DNA of 54,313 nt, taken from contig NZ_JAKRRY010000036.1 in the NCBI RefSeq assembly GCF_026191675.1, forward strand, positions 1 through 54,313. The letters run 5' to 3'. The stretch is from Vibrio qingdaonensis (GTDB lineage Bacteria > Pseudomonadota > Gammaproteobacteria > Enterobacterales > Vibrionaceae). This document shows positions 25,759-34,680 of the stretch, piece after piece. Position 1 is the first letter of the stretch. The number at the start of each line of letters is the position of its first letter. The translations under genes and the position numbers were made by a program. The notes under the pieces were generated by a model, which worked only from the letters and a program-made list of their open reading frames with translations, did not search any database and had not been told where the DNA came from.

Positions 25759-25787
25759 CTTACCAAATAAACGTCTTACCAAATAAA
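25759..25787. repeat. Direct repeat at the lysE stop codon
   Basis: CTTACCAAATAAA occurs twice (25759-25771 and 25775-25787), 3 bp apart. The second copy contains the stop codon of the LysE-type gene. It looks like a small tandem duplication in the convergent gap. Confidence 0.6.
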
Positions 25788-26372
25788 AAGCACACATGAT
25801 GCCGTCAGCATGGCCATACTCGAGTTAAAACGCTTCCACGCGATTGGTGTCGACAACCAGCGGCGAATCACAGTGCCAAACCCAATCCACACCGATGACG
25901 TCTGAAGTTGAATCAATAAAAAAATCACTGAAATAGCCAGCAATGAAAACCAATAGTGCTCGCCCGATAATGAAAATGAACTCACCGCTGTGACCGACAT
26001 TAACCACGCTTTGGGGTTTAAGTATTGAAACAGCACAGCTTCAAGACACGTCATCGGTTTCGCTTGATCATCTTGACCGGTTTTATTGATCCCCGCCGAT
26101 AAAATCCGCCACGCCAAATACAATAAGTAGCCACTCCCTAACCACTTCAATAAGGTTTGGACCACCGGATAATTCGTAAATACCACCCCTAGCCCCGCAC
26201 CATTGAGTAATATCAAGCTAATGAGTCCTAGGCCAATCCCCAAGCAATGCGGCAGGGTTTTTACATAACCAAAATTCGCCCCAGAAGCGGTCAACATCAC
26301 GTTGTTTGGCCCCGGAGTTCCTGTCATGACTGCTGCAAATAAAGCAACAGAAACAATAAATGACCACTCCAT
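25776..26372 (-). CDS. LysE/RhtB family amino-acid exporter
   Basis: A 198-residue inner-membrane protein with about six hydrophobic segments. The N-terminal GTPGPNNVMLTASGANFG signature is diagnostic of LysE/RhtB translocators, which export amino acids or derivatives. AAGGAG lies six bases before the ATG at 26372. It diverges from a MocR-type regulator, a common arrangement in which the regulator senses an amino acid or PLP-related ligand and controls the exporter. Substrate is unknown. The usual yheS to yheT neighbourhood is interrupted by this pair. Confidence 0.88.
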   Translation of the reverse strand: MEWSFIVSVALFAAVMTGTPGPNNVMLTASGANFGYVKTLPHCLGIGLGLISLILLNGAGLGVVFTNYPVVQTLLKWLGSGYLLYLAWRILSAGINKTGQDDQAKPMTCLEAVLFQYLNPKAWLMSVTAVSSFSLSGEHYWFSLLAISVIFLLIQLQTSSVWIGFGTVIRRWLSTPIAWKRFNSSMAMLTASCVLFIW

Positions 26373-26398
26373 CACACTCTCCTTAATCCAAAATTAAA

Positions 26399-26412
26399 TT
26401 GTACCGATACAA
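26399..26412. promoter_or_regulatory. Possible operator in the LysE/MocR intergenic region
   Basis: TTGTA-CCGA-TACAA is an inverted repeat with 5-bp arms. It lies 27 bp before the lysE start and overlaps a TACAAT that could act as its -10 element. Further TTACA and TGTAA arms lie at about 26416-26441. Regulation by the divergent MocR protein is a guess from position. Confidence 0.35.
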
Positions 26413-26502
26413 TCTTACAAATAAGTGTTGATAAAATGTAAAATAGCCGACAAAATAACCATAACAATGGATTAAACTCGACGCAAAAGGTTTATTGTCA
26501 CC

Positions 26503-27891
26503 ATGACAATCGAAAATATTACCGTACTCAAGCAAGATCCTGTGCCGATCTATAAACAGATCGCCGATCAAATCAGTGAAAAGATTGAAAGTGGCCGCCT
26601 TGAAAGCAATGAAAAGCTCCCTACTCATCGTTGGTTAGCCGACAAGCTATCCGTTACTGTGGGCACCATCACCCGAGCCTACGCGGAAGTCGAACGCCGA
26701 GGTTTAGTCGAAGCAAGAGTCGGGGCGGGTACCTATGTCACGGATAACAACAAACCAACTTGGTTGTTTGAAGAGATCGCCGACGACGCGAGCGAGTGTA
26801 ACTTTAGTTACAACATTCCCCCGCGCCTCGATCGCAGTGATATGTTGAAACAGGCCATGCAGCGTATTAGTCAATCCCCCCAGCACCTGAATCAACTCAT
26901 GCTCTATCAACCACCAGCTGGGTTTGATAGCCATCGCACCATCGTAAGCCAGTGGCTCAAAGAAAAAGGCGTCCACTTAGATGTTAATAGGCTGCTGTTT
27001 AGCTCTGGTGCCCAACACGCCATCCAAATGGTGCTAGACACCTTTACACGCCCCGGCGATACCGTGCTGGTCGAACAATACACCTACCCCGGTGTGATCA
27101 GCCTTGCTCGGCAGAATCAACTGACACTCAAGGGCGTGGAGATGGATGATGAGGGAATCACTCCCGAATCATTAGAAGTATGCTGCAATCGCTACTCACC
27201 GCGTTTTCTCTATCTAACACCGACATTACAAAATCCGACGACAGCCATTATGTCACCGCAGAGACGACAGGCTATCGTCACCATTTGCCAAGCGCATAAC
27301 GTTTATATTATTGAAGATGACATCAATGGATTATTGCTAGATTCTGCGCCAGAACCTCTGGTGAACTTGGCACCCGACCATGTCATTTATATTGGTGCGT
27401 TCTCAAAATGTTTGGCACCAGGTCTTCGCGTTGGTTACCTTTGCGCCCCAGAAAAACTTTACCCACCATTGGTCGTCACCTTGCAAAACCACAGTTGGAT
27501 GATCAGCCCTTTGCTGATTGCTTTGACATGCGAAATGTTGATATCCGGGGATGCAGAGCGCAACATTGTCATGATTCGTAACGAAATGCGCCAACGAATG
27601 GCCGCGACAACCCAAGTGCTTGGCGCATTTAACCTTCGCTACGAACAAGGCGGCTTTCACGTTTGGCTGACGCTACCTGAACAGTGGCGACTGAGTGAGT
27701 TTGTACAAAAAGCGGCAGAATCAGGCGTGATTGTAAAATCAGGGGAATTATTCGCGCCACCGGGCGGTACAGTGGCACCCGCCATTCGCCTTTCGTTAAG
27801 CTCACCACAAACGATCGAACAGCTTAACGTCGGCGTAGAAAAACTTAAGACACTATTATTATCTAATCCAATCAGTGAATTTACGCTATGA
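26503..27891 (+). CDS. MocR-type (GntR/aminotransferase fusion) transcriptional regulator
   Basis: A 462-residue regulator. Residues about 10-80 are a GntR-type winged helix (PVPIYKQIADQISEKIESG, then LPTHRWLADKLSVTVGTITRAY). The rest is a fold-type I aminotransferase domain with a PLP lysine in IGAFSKCLAPGLRVGYL (about residue 300). It probably has no transaminase activity but uses PLP to sense an amino compound, as GabR, PdxR and TauR do. It overlaps yheT by 4 bp (ATGA), so transcription of the following genes may be partly driven from here. The target is probably the divergent LysE-type gene. Confidence 0.9.
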   Translation: MTIENITVLKQDPVPIYKQIADQISEKIESGRLESNEKLPTHRWLADKLSVTVGTITRAYAEVERRGLVEARVGAGTYVTDNNKPTWLFEEIADDASECNFSYNIPPRLDRSDMLKQAMQRISQSPQHLNQLMLYQPPAGFDSHRTIVSQWLKEKGVHLDVNRLLFSSGAQHAIQMVLDTFTRPGDTVLVEQYTYPGVISLARQNQLTLKGVEMDDEGITPESLEVCCNRYSPRFLYLTPTLQNPTTAIMSPQRRQAIVTICQAHNVYIIEDDINGLLLDSAPEPLVNLAPDHVIYIGAFSKCLAPGLRVGYLCAPEKLYPPLVVTLQNHSWMISPLLIALTCEMLISGDAERNIVMIRNEMRQRMAATTQVLGAFNLRYEQGGFHVWLTLPEQWRLSEFVQKAAESGVIVKSGELFAPPGGTVAPAIRLSLSSPQTIEQLNVGVEKLKTLLLSNPISEFTL

Positions 27892-28895
27892 ACACACCAA
27901 AATTACTGCCGTTTATCGCCGCCAAAGGGCTTGGCAACGCTCATATTCAGACCTTAATTCCGCGCTTCATTCGTCGAGGTACACTATTCACCCCTGTCTG
28001 GGAGACGCTCGATACGCCAGATGGTGACTTTGTCGAGTTAGCTTGGAGTGAAGAACCACACCATGAAAGCGCCAAAAATAAACCTATTTTCATCCTGTTT
28101 CATGGCTTAGAAGGCAGCTTTGATAGCCCTTACGCGAATGGCTTAATGCACGCGTTTGCCAGTCAGGGTTGGCTAGCAGTCATGATGCACTTTCGCGGCT
28201 GTGGTCCAACACCAAACCGACTGGCTCGCGCGTATCATTCTGGCGAAATTGGCGATGCTCGACACTTCATTGAGCTTTTAGAACATCGTTACCCAAATGC
28301 CAATAAGGTTGCCGTAGGCATTTCGCTTGGCGGCAATATGCTGAGTAATTATCTTGCCTATTATAAGCATGACACCAAACTGACCAGTGCGACCATCGTC
28401 TCTGCTCCCCTTGACCTTGCGGCCTGCTCTAAACGTATCGAACAAGGGTTTTCAAAGGTTTACCGTAAGTATCTCGTGTCCTCATTAAAGAAGAACGCGT
28501 TAAAAAAAATACACCTTTTGAGCGAGGCTCTTGATCTCACCGCTGAGCACGTCCGGGGCATGACGAAGCTTTATGAGTTCGATAATTTAATCACCGCCCC
28601 ACTGCATGGGTTTAAAAACGCCGACGATTACTACCAACAATGCTCAGCATTGCCTCGGTTGAGCGACATCGTGATTCCGACTCAATTCATCCATGCCAAA
28701 GACGACCCTTTCATGAACGATGACGTCATTCCTCGCTATGAACTGCCCACACACCTCAGCTATCACTTACTCGAACGAGGCGGTCATGTTGGCTTTTTGT
28801 CTGGCAGTTGGTTAAAGCCTACCTTTTGGCTTGAGGAGGTGCTACCTAAGTACTATCACCACCTACAAGTCACACCGAGCCGTGATTTAACTTAA
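27888..28895 (+). CDS. yheT: YheT-type alpha/beta hydrolase
   Basis: A 335-residue serine hydrolase of the YheT/EMB8 family. The oxyanion region is ILFHGLEGSFDSPYANGL, the nucleophile is in GISLGGNM (about residue 145), and the catalytic histidine lies in ERGGHVGFLSGSW. Family members are putative esterases, but no physiological substrate is known. Overlap of 4 bp with the upstream regulator implies co-transcription. Order yheT-yheU-prkB matches E. coli. Confidence 0.92.
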   Translation: MNTPKLLPFIAAKGLGNAHIQTLIPRFIRRGTLFTPVWETLDTPDGDFVELAWSEEPHHESAKNKPIFILFHGLEGSFDSPYANGLMHAFASQGWLAVMMHFRGCGPTPNRLARAYHSGEIGDARHFIELLEHRYPNANKVAVGISLGGNMLSNYLAYYKHDTKLTSATIVSAPLDLAACSKRIEQGFSKVYRKYLVSSLKKNALKKIHLLSEALDLTAEHVRGMTKLYEFDNLITAPLHGFKNADDYYQQCSALPRLSDIVIPTQFIHAKDDPFMNDDVIPRYELPTHLSYHLLERGGHVGFLSGSWLKPTFWLEEVLPKYYHHLQVTPSRDLT

Positions 28896-28946
28896 GAACT
28901 CGCTAACTCTGGTATACTCACGCCATCATGAAAGAGAGAGGTATTT

Positions 28947-29159
28947 ATGATCATTCCATGGCAACAAATCGCACCTGAAACACTGGATAACTTAATCCAA
29001 GAGTTTGTGTTGCGTGAAGGAACGGATTACGGTGAAAGCGAATTCAGTCTCGCCGACAAATTAGCGCACGTCAGAGGCCAGCTCGAGTCAGGCGAAGCCG
29101 TCATTGTTTTCTCTGAACTGCATGAAACGGTCGACATCAAATTGCGTCACTCGCTGTAA
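28947..29159 (+). CDS. yheU: YheU family protein (UPF0270)
   Basis: A 70-residue protein matching UPF0270: MIIPWQQIAPETLDNLIQEF, then REGTDYG and LADKLAHVRGQLESGEAVIV. AGAGAGG precedes the ATG. Function is unknown. It sits between yheT and prkB, as in E. coli. Downstream of it, about 230 bp of non-coding sequence includes two near-identical 14-mers (29277-29290 and 29299-29312). Confidence 0.93.
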   Translation: MIIPWQQIAPETLDNLIQEFVLREGTDYGESEFSLADKLAHVRGQLESGEAVIVFSELHETVDIKLRHSL

Positions 29160-29388
29160 ATGTCTCGCCTTTGAACACGCGTCGCGTAATGAAGTGCTAT
29201 AGTAAGCCTCTCATTATTAGAAAATGCCACATCGACGATAGCGATGCCCATTGGCGCTAACATCGCGGCGCCATGGTTTAAGCTCTAAGATTTAAAGATT
29301 TAAGCTTTAAGACTCGGCATCAGTTTCACGATAACTCTCTCCCACACACAGGAAGAGACAATAACTAGAAAATTACACAGGAAGTGTT

Positions 29389-30258
29389 ATGTCAGCCAAA
29401 CACCCGATTATCGCGGTGACCGGCTCCTCAGGAGCCGGTACCACAACAACGTCAGAAGCGTTCCGCAAGATGTTCAATATGATGAGCATCAAGCCTGCTT
29501 TCATTGAAGGTGATAGCTTCCACCGCTTTACGCGTCCAGAAATGGACGTAGAGATCCGAAAAGCGAAAGAACAAGGAAAGCACATCAGTTATTTTGGCCC
29601 CCAAGCGAATGACTTTCCTGCACTCGAAACCTTCTTTAAAAACTACGGACAAAACGGTGTGGGGCAATTTAGACGTTACCTACATACATTTGATGAAGCC
29701 GTTCCTTATAACCAAATGCCGGGCACATTTACGCCGTGGCAAGACCTACCAGAAAATTCAGACGTTTTATTCTATGAAGGGCTACATGGTGGCGTGGTTG
29801 ATGGAGCAATCAACGCGGCTCAGCATGTGGATTTGCTGATTGGCATGGTGCCAATCGTCAACCTTGAGTGGATTCAAAAATTCGTTCGTGATACGCGTGA
29901 CAGAGGCCACTCTCGTGAAGCGGTAACCGACTCCATCGTACGTTCAATGGATGACTACCTAAGCTACATTACCCCGCAGTTTTCGCGTACTCATATTAAC
30001 TTTCAGCGCGTTCCGACTGTCGACACCTCAAACCCTCTCAATGCCAAGGGAATCCCAAGCCTTGATGAAAGTTTTGTGGTCATTCGCTTACGAGGGATTA
30101 AAAATGTCGACTATCCTTACCTGCTTGCCATGATAGATGGGTCGTTTATGTCACGTCATAACACCATCGTTGTGCCCGGCGGAAAAATGAGCTTCGCGAT
30201 GGAATTAATCGTCCGACCTATACTACAGCAGCTAATAGAAACAGGGAAAATAGGTTAA
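29389..30258 (+). CDS. prkB: Phosphoribulokinase-family protein PrkB
   Basis: A 289-residue P-loop kinase of the phosphoribulokinase/uridine kinase family. Walker A is GSSGAGTTTTSEAF (about residue 12). Other conserved pieces are IEGDSFHRFTRPEMD, FYEGLHGGV (the acidic catalytic region, about residue 127) and RDTRDRGHSREAV. The physiological substrate is unknown; there is no RuBisCO pathway here. It lies between yheU and crp, an arrangement shared with E. coli. AGGAAG stands before the ATG. Confidence 0.92.
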   Translation: MSAKHPIIAVTGSSGAGTTTTSEAFRKMFNMMSIKPAFIEGDSFHRFTRPEMDVEIRKAKEQGKHISYFGPQANDFPALETFFKNYGQNGVGQFRRYLHTFDEAVPYNQMPGTFTPWQDLPENSDVLFYEGLHGGVVDGAINAAQHVDLLIGMVPIVNLEWIQKFVRDTRDRGHSREAVTDSIVRSMDDYLSYITPQFSRTHINFQRVPTVDTSNPLNAKGIPSLDESFVVIRLRGIKNVDYPYLLAMIDGSFMSRHNTIVVPGGKMSFAMELIVRPILQQLIETGKIG

Positions 30259-30453
30259 TTTTTTGCGCCTAAACTTAGATGATTTTTTATACCGTGATCA
30301 TGTGCACAGTTTTGTATAGAAAAATGGTCTGATGACACGATTAAAATCAAGAAAGTCCGCGCAAAAAAGGATACTATTTCTTTGAAACAGAAGATCGCTT
30401 GCGCCATCTTCAAAGTGCTTTTATGCTAGTAAGTCCTAACACAATGGACTTGC

Positions 30454-30459
30454 TATAAT
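30454..30459 (+). promoter_or_regulatory. Possible -10 element of the crp promoter
   Basis: A perfect TATAAT stands 44 bp before the crp ATG. The -35 region is poor (AGTAAG/AGTCC), as is common for regulated promoters. An inverted repeat AAGTCC/GGACTT (30431-30451) abuts it. Autoregulation by CRP would need a TGTGA-N6-TCACA site, which I do not see clearly. Confidence 0.4.
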
Positions 30460-30502
30460 ATATGGAAAGCAGCAAGCATACCCTGCAGAGGAAGTAAGAA
30501 AT

Positions 30503-31135
30503 ATGGTTCTAGGTAAACCTCAAACCGACCCAACGCTAGAGTGGTTCCTTTCACATTGTCATATTCACAAGTACCCTTCAAAGAGCACGCTGATCCATGC
30601 GGGCGAGAAGGCTGAAACCCTTTACTACATCGTAAAAGGTTCAGTAGCAGTGCTTATTAAAGATGAAGAAGGCAAAGAGATGATCTTGTCTTACCTTAAC
30701 CAAGGTGACTTCATCGGTGAACTAGGCCTATTTGAAGAAGACCAAGAACGTACAGCTTGGGTGCGAGCTAAATCACCTTGTGAAGTGGCTGAAATTTCAT
30801 TTAAGAAATTCCGTCAACTTATCCAAGTTAACCCAGATATTCTCATGCGCTTATCTTCTCAGATGGCAAGTCGCCTACAAGTGACAAGCCAGAAAGTGGG
30901 TGACCTTGCGTTCCTTGACGTAACGGGTCGTATTGCTCAGACGCTACTTAACCTAGCGAAACAACCTGATGCAATGACTCACCCTGACGGCATGCAAATC
31001 AAGATTACTCGTCAAGAAATCGGCCAAATCGTTGGTTGTTCTCGTGAGACAGTAGGACGTATTCTTAAGATGCTGGAAGAGCAGAACCTTATTTCTGCTC
31101 ACGGTAAGACTATTGTGGTCTACGGCACTCGTTAA
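30503..31135 (+). CDS. crp: cAMP receptor protein (CRP)
   Basis: A 210-residue global regulator. The N-terminal cyclic-nucleotide-binding domain includes GDFIGELGLFEEDQERTAWVRA (phosphate-binding Glu and Arg, about residues 72-83). A dimerisation helix and the C-terminal winged helix follow, with the recognition helix in CSRETVGRILKMLEE. Length is identical to that of the well-known Vibrio and E. coli proteins. It controls carbon-source use, and in vibrios chitin and competence programmes, so it probably influences the PTS locus and pil operon in this window. It ends at a strong terminator. Confidence 0.98.
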   Translation: MVLGKPQTDPTLEWFLSHCHIHKYPSKSTLIHAGEKAETLYYIVKGSVAVLIKDEEGKEMILSYLNQGDFIGELGLFEEDQERTAWVRAKSPCEVAEISFKKFRQLIQVNPDILMRLSSQMASRLQVTSQKVGDLAFLDVTGRIAQTLLNLAKQPDAMTHPDGMQIKITRQEIGQIVGCSRETVGRILKMLEEQNLISAHGKTIVVYGTR

Positions 31136-31154
31136 TCGACGCCTTTAGACACTC

Positions 31155-31180
31155 AAAAAGCCACCGCAAGGTGGCTTTTT
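31155..31180. terminator. Terminator of crp, also serving the converging DUF1338 operon
   Basis: GCCACC and GGTGGC with a GCAA loop, flanked by A5 and T5 runs. It lies 20 bp beyond the crp stop. Symmetric flanks allow it to stop transcription from both sides. Confidence 0.9.
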
Positions 31181-31231
31181 TATTGGTGGTTAATTCCAAC
31201 AAGTCGCGCTAGTTAAAGTAAAAATTCAAAC

Positions 31232-32023
31232 TTATTGATGGGTACTCTCAAAAATTTTGTCGGCTGACGCCGCAACAAACCCTTGATAGTAATTTCCATC
31301 TGCCATTTGATAGCGCTTGGCAAATTCATAGAAGCCGCCAGGAATACTCTGCTCGCCATCACTAAACATCACCGGTACCTTATCAGCCATCGTCGAAGAC
31401 TGTTCGAGTAAAACCTCCGGAGACCCTTTCACCTCACCACCCGACTCGTTAATGTTGAAGCTTTCTGTACGTAGGTAATCATTCACCTCCGTCACCTCTA
31501 CAAAACGATTAAGTTGGTTAACACTAACGGTAAAATGGTTAGCGCCATAGCCATGTGCCGCAAGCCATGCCGCATACTCACTCTCTTTGGCTAATGTTTG
31601 GTAGTCTTCTGAGCTTAACGTCCACATACGGCCGCCAAACAAGAAATCACCAACCACTAATTGCGAACTGTCCACTTGGCTTACTAGCTTCGCTACGATA
31701 GCTTGCAGCACTGCTGAGCACTGTTCAACACGAAGCTCACTAATAAAGACTTTCGGCAACGACTCGTCACTGTGTTGTAGATGAATCGCAGACAGCTTTT
31801 TCGCTTCAAAGTCATACTCACCCGCTTGTTGATAACCAAGCTTAAGAAATGGCTTTACTAATGTTTCAATACCCACAGGCGAGAGATTGAAGGTGCGTAA
31901 CGCGATATGATCATTAATCAGTGCCTCCCCTTCTTTTAACAACGCCTGCACTTTTGCCGCTGAAGGGCATAATCGCTGAGTGTAATCTTGCCACAACTGC
32001 GCAAATAATTGTTCTGCCGTCAT
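31232..32023 (-). CDS. DUF1338 (HglS-like) non-haem iron dioxygenase-like protein
   Basis: A 263-residue member of the DUF1338 family. Relatives such as HglS convert 2-oxoadipate to 2-hydroxyglutarate in lysine breakdown. Probable metal ligands are visible: the His in NDHIALRTF (about residue 39), the His in NHFTVSVN (about 178) and the Glu in GGFYEFAKRY (about 236). It is 10 bp downstream of astD, so it is the last gene of the arginine succinyltransferase operon. A role on a 2-oxo acid from arginine, ornithine or lysine is inference; the family's short form is not biochemically characterised to my knowledge. Confidence 0.82.
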   Translation of the reverse strand: MTAEQLFAQLWQDYTQRLCPSAAKVQALLKEGEALINDHIALRTFNLSPVGIETLVKPFLKLGYQQAGEYDFEAKKLSAIHLQHSDESLPKVFISELRVEQCSAVLQAIVAKLVSQVDSSQLVVGDFLFGGRMWTLSSEDYQTLAKESEYAAWLAAHGYGANHFTVSVNQLNRFVEVTEVNDYLRTESFNINESGGEVKGSPEVLLEQSSTMADKVPVMFSDGEQSIPGGFYEFAKRYQMADGNYYQGFVAASADKIFESTHQ

Positions 32024-32033
32024 CTTTCGCTCC

Positions 32034-33491
32034 TTAAAGATCGAGACCTGGGCTTAATGTCGCAGGTAGCACAGTGTGCTCCCCTTCCATCGACGCCATA
32101 GGGTATGCGCAATAATCCGCCGCATAATAGGCGCTTGGTCGCAAGTTCCCCGACGCACCCGGACCACCAAATGGTGCATCACCACTTGCGCCCGTTAGCT
32201 GACGGTTGCGATTCACAATACCTGCACGAATATGGTCAACAAAATACAGCCACTCATCATCATTGGTTGAAATCAGGCCCGCCGATAAACCAAATCGAGT
32301 GTCATTAGCAAGATCAACGGCTTGTTGTAGCGTTTCGTAACGCACAAGCTGCAGTAATGGACCGAAGTATTCTTCATCCGGTAGCGCCTTTATTGCCGTA
32401 GCATCGATCAAACCAGGCGTCACAAACGCGGCCTGTAATTGTTTCGATTCCACTAAACTCTTGCCACCTAGCGATTGCAATGTCGCTTGTGCCTGAATAA
32501 TGTGCTGAGCAGCCTGCATGGAAATCTGCGGCCCCATGAAAGGCGCAGGCGTGGCGAATGGTTCATCAATCCGAATCTTGGTTATCGCGGCCACTAATGC
32601 GTCAACAAGCTGGTCACCTTTATCACCAAACGGCACATACAAGCGACGAGCGCAGGTACAACGCTGTCCGGCACTGATGTAGGCAGATTGGATAATCGTG
32701 TAGACCGTCGCATCAAGATCACCATAGGCATCACTCACGACCAACGGGTTGTTGCCACCCATTTCCAACGCCAACATTTTATCAGGCTGACCGGCAAATT
32801 GACGATGTAATACGTGCCCAGTATTCGCGCTACCAGTAAACAACACCCCATCAATGCCTTTAGCGTCAGCCAGAGCAATGCCGGTTTCTTTACCGCCTTG
32901 CACAAGGTTAATCACGCCATCTGGCAACCCAGCCTCTTGCCAAAGTTGCATAGCAAGCTCACCTACTAATGGCGTTTGTTCTGAAGGCTTAAACACCACG
33001 GTATTGCCAGCCAATAACGCCGGAACAATATGTCCGTTAGGCAAATGCCCTGGAAAGTTATAGGGGCCAAAGACCGCCATTACTCCTAAAGGACGATGGC
33101 GCAGTACAATTTGATTACCCGCAGCCTCTCGCTGAGAACGGCCTGTTCTGTCATGATACGCTCGGATTGATATGGCGATTTTACCTGCCATTGCGCCGGC
33201 TTCCGTTCGGGTTTCCCACAATGGTTTACCCGTCTCCTTGGCTATCGCAACTGCAATATCTTCACTACGAGCCTTGAGTTTTTCCGCAAACGCAAGCACC
33301 ACCGCTTCACGCTCTTCAAACGAGCGTTTTTTCCAACTGACAAAAGCTTGTCTAGCCGAAGAGACCGCAGATTCAACCTGCACTGGCGTAGCCGATTGTC
33401 CCTGCCAAATCACCTCGTTGTTGTACGGCGACAGCGAGTGAAATTGCTCACCCATTCCTGCGATCCATTGTCCTGCGATCCATTGCGTCAT
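32034..33491 (-). CDS. astD: Succinylglutamate semialdehyde dehydrogenase
   Basis: A 485-residue NAD-dependent aldehyde dehydrogenase. The cofactor region reads LFTGSANTGHVLHRQF, the catalytic Glu is in LALEMGGNNPLVV (about residue 245), and the nucleophile is in SAGQRCTCARR (about 280). It catalyses the fourth step of the arginine succinyltransferase pathway, oxidising succinylglutamic semialdehyde to succinylglutamate. The ATG at 33491 follows AAGGA at a 7-base spacing. In the order argD/astC, astA, astD it matches the V. cholerae arrangement as I recall it. Confidence 0.95.
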   Translation of the reverse strand: MTQWIAGQWIAGMGEQFHSLSPYNNEVIWQGQSATPVQVESAVSSARQAFVSWKKRSFEEREAVVLAFAEKLKARSEDIAVAIAKETGKPLWETRTEAGAMAGKIAISIRAYHDRTGRSQREAAGNQIVLRHRPLGVMAVFGPYNFPGHLPNGHIVPALLAGNTVVFKPSEQTPLVGELAMQLWQEAGLPDGVINLVQGGKETGIALADAKGIDGVLFTGSANTGHVLHRQFAGQPDKMLALEMGGNNPLVVSDAYGDLDATVYTIIQSAYISAGQRCTCARRLYVPFGDKGDQLVDALVAAITKIRIDEPFATPAPFMGPQISMQAAQHIIQAQATLQSLGGKSLVESKQLQAAFVTPGLIDATAIKALPDEEYFGPLLQLVRYETLQQAVDLANDTRFGLSAGLISTNDDEWLYFVDHIRAGIVNRNRQLTGASGDAPFGGPGASGNLRPSAYYAADYCAYPMASMEGEHTVLPATLSPGLDL

Positions 33492-33578
33492 CAAAAGTTC
33501 CTTAACCTAGTAAATAGTGAAGAGTCTGCATCTTCATATTGTGTCGTGATAAGTACGACAAAGATGCAGCAACCCGCG

Positions 33579-34598
33579 TTATTGCGCCAACATACGAACC
33601 ATATCGCCTTCAGAAAGGTTCAAGGCGTCAGCGACATCAGGTGCTAGCAATACATGCTGACTTTCAGCATCATAGGCCGCTTTTGCCGCCGTCGCTCTAA
33701 AGTGTTCAAATGACGTATTGGCAATAAGGTAATCTTGCGAACTGGCATGCTCGGCAATAGTGACCTTGGCACGGAATGAGTTACGAATCGCCTGAATGTT
33801 CTGTAAGTCACACTCCACCGTCGGACCTGCGTCAAAAATATCGACATAGTTACGGCACGTAAAACCTTCTCTTTCCAATAACTTTAAAGCGGGTCTGGTA
33901 TTGTCATGCACTTGACCAATCACCGCTTGCGCCTCTTTGCTTAACAGGTTGACGTAAATCGGTAACTTCGGCATTAAATCCGCGATGAAGCCTTTCTTAC
34001 CGATCCCCGTTAAATAATCTGCCATGGTAAAATCAATGGAGAAAAAGTGCTCTTGTAGCCATTGCCAAAATGGCGAGTTACCTTCGGCATCAGACACGCC
34101 ACGCATCTCGGCAAAAATGGTTTTGGAGAAACGATGCGGGTGTTCAGCCATCATTAAAAAACGAGATTTCGACATCAAGCGGCCGTTAAGCCCCGCGCGA
34201 TAATCAGGTCGTAAAAATAAAGTGCAGATCTCACTACAACCGGTGTAGTTATTGCCAAACGTCAGCAATTTCACCACATTATTCACACCTAGCTTAGGAG
34301 AAGAGTGCACCACTGTGCTGATATGATAGGAGTAAAACGGCACATCCCAACCTATCGCCCCTTCGATACCCGTAGTACCAGCCACCTCGCCAGTGTCACG
34401 GTCATAGCCCACCATCAGGTAGCCTTCGTCCGTCGGCCCTAAGACGTCCGGCTTACTAAAGCTGTATTCTGAGTGAGTAATGCGATTGGTAAGAAGCTCT
34501 TCATTAACGGGAAGAGAGGTAAAGCCGTGACCAGACTCAACTGCACAAGTGTGCAGGGCATCATAATCCGACATCGTAATAGGACGAACAACAAGCAT
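33579..34598 (-). CDS. astA: Arginine N-succinyltransferase
   Basis: A 339-residue acyltransferase, the first committed step of the AST pathway (succinyl-CoA plus arginine gives N2-succinylarginine). AstA-type features include MLVVRPITMSDYDAL at the start and SRFLMMAEHPHRF and IFDAGPTVECD in the second half. The ATG at 34598 is preceded by GGAGGG; 18 further residues upstream in the same frame are not conserved. Upstream is the aminotransferase and downstream is astD. I see no astB or astE in the window; if they exist they lie elsewhere. Confidence 0.95.
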   Translation of the reverse strand: MLVVRPITMSDYDALHTCAVESGHGFTSLPVNEELLTNRITHSEYSFSKPDVLGPTDEGYLMVGYDRDTGEVAGTTGIEGAIGWDVPFYSYHISTVVHSSPKLGVNNVVKLLTFGNNYTGCSEICTLFLRPDYRAGLNGRLMSKSRFLMMAEHPHRFSKTIFAEMRGVSDAEGNSPFWQWLQEHFFSIDFTMADYLTGIGKKGFIADLMPKLPIYVNLLSKEAQAVIGQVHDNTRPALKLLEREGFTCRNYVDIFDAGPTVECDLQNIQAIRNSFRAKVTIAEHASSQDYLIANTSFEHFRATAAKAAYDAESQHVLLAPDVADALNLSEGDMVRMLAQ

Positions 34599-34680
34599 CA
34601 ATAATCCCTCCGACGCAAACTCTCTTGGTACATCCACACCCAAGAGAGCCATTCAAATACGAGTTAAACTAGAGTACCCG

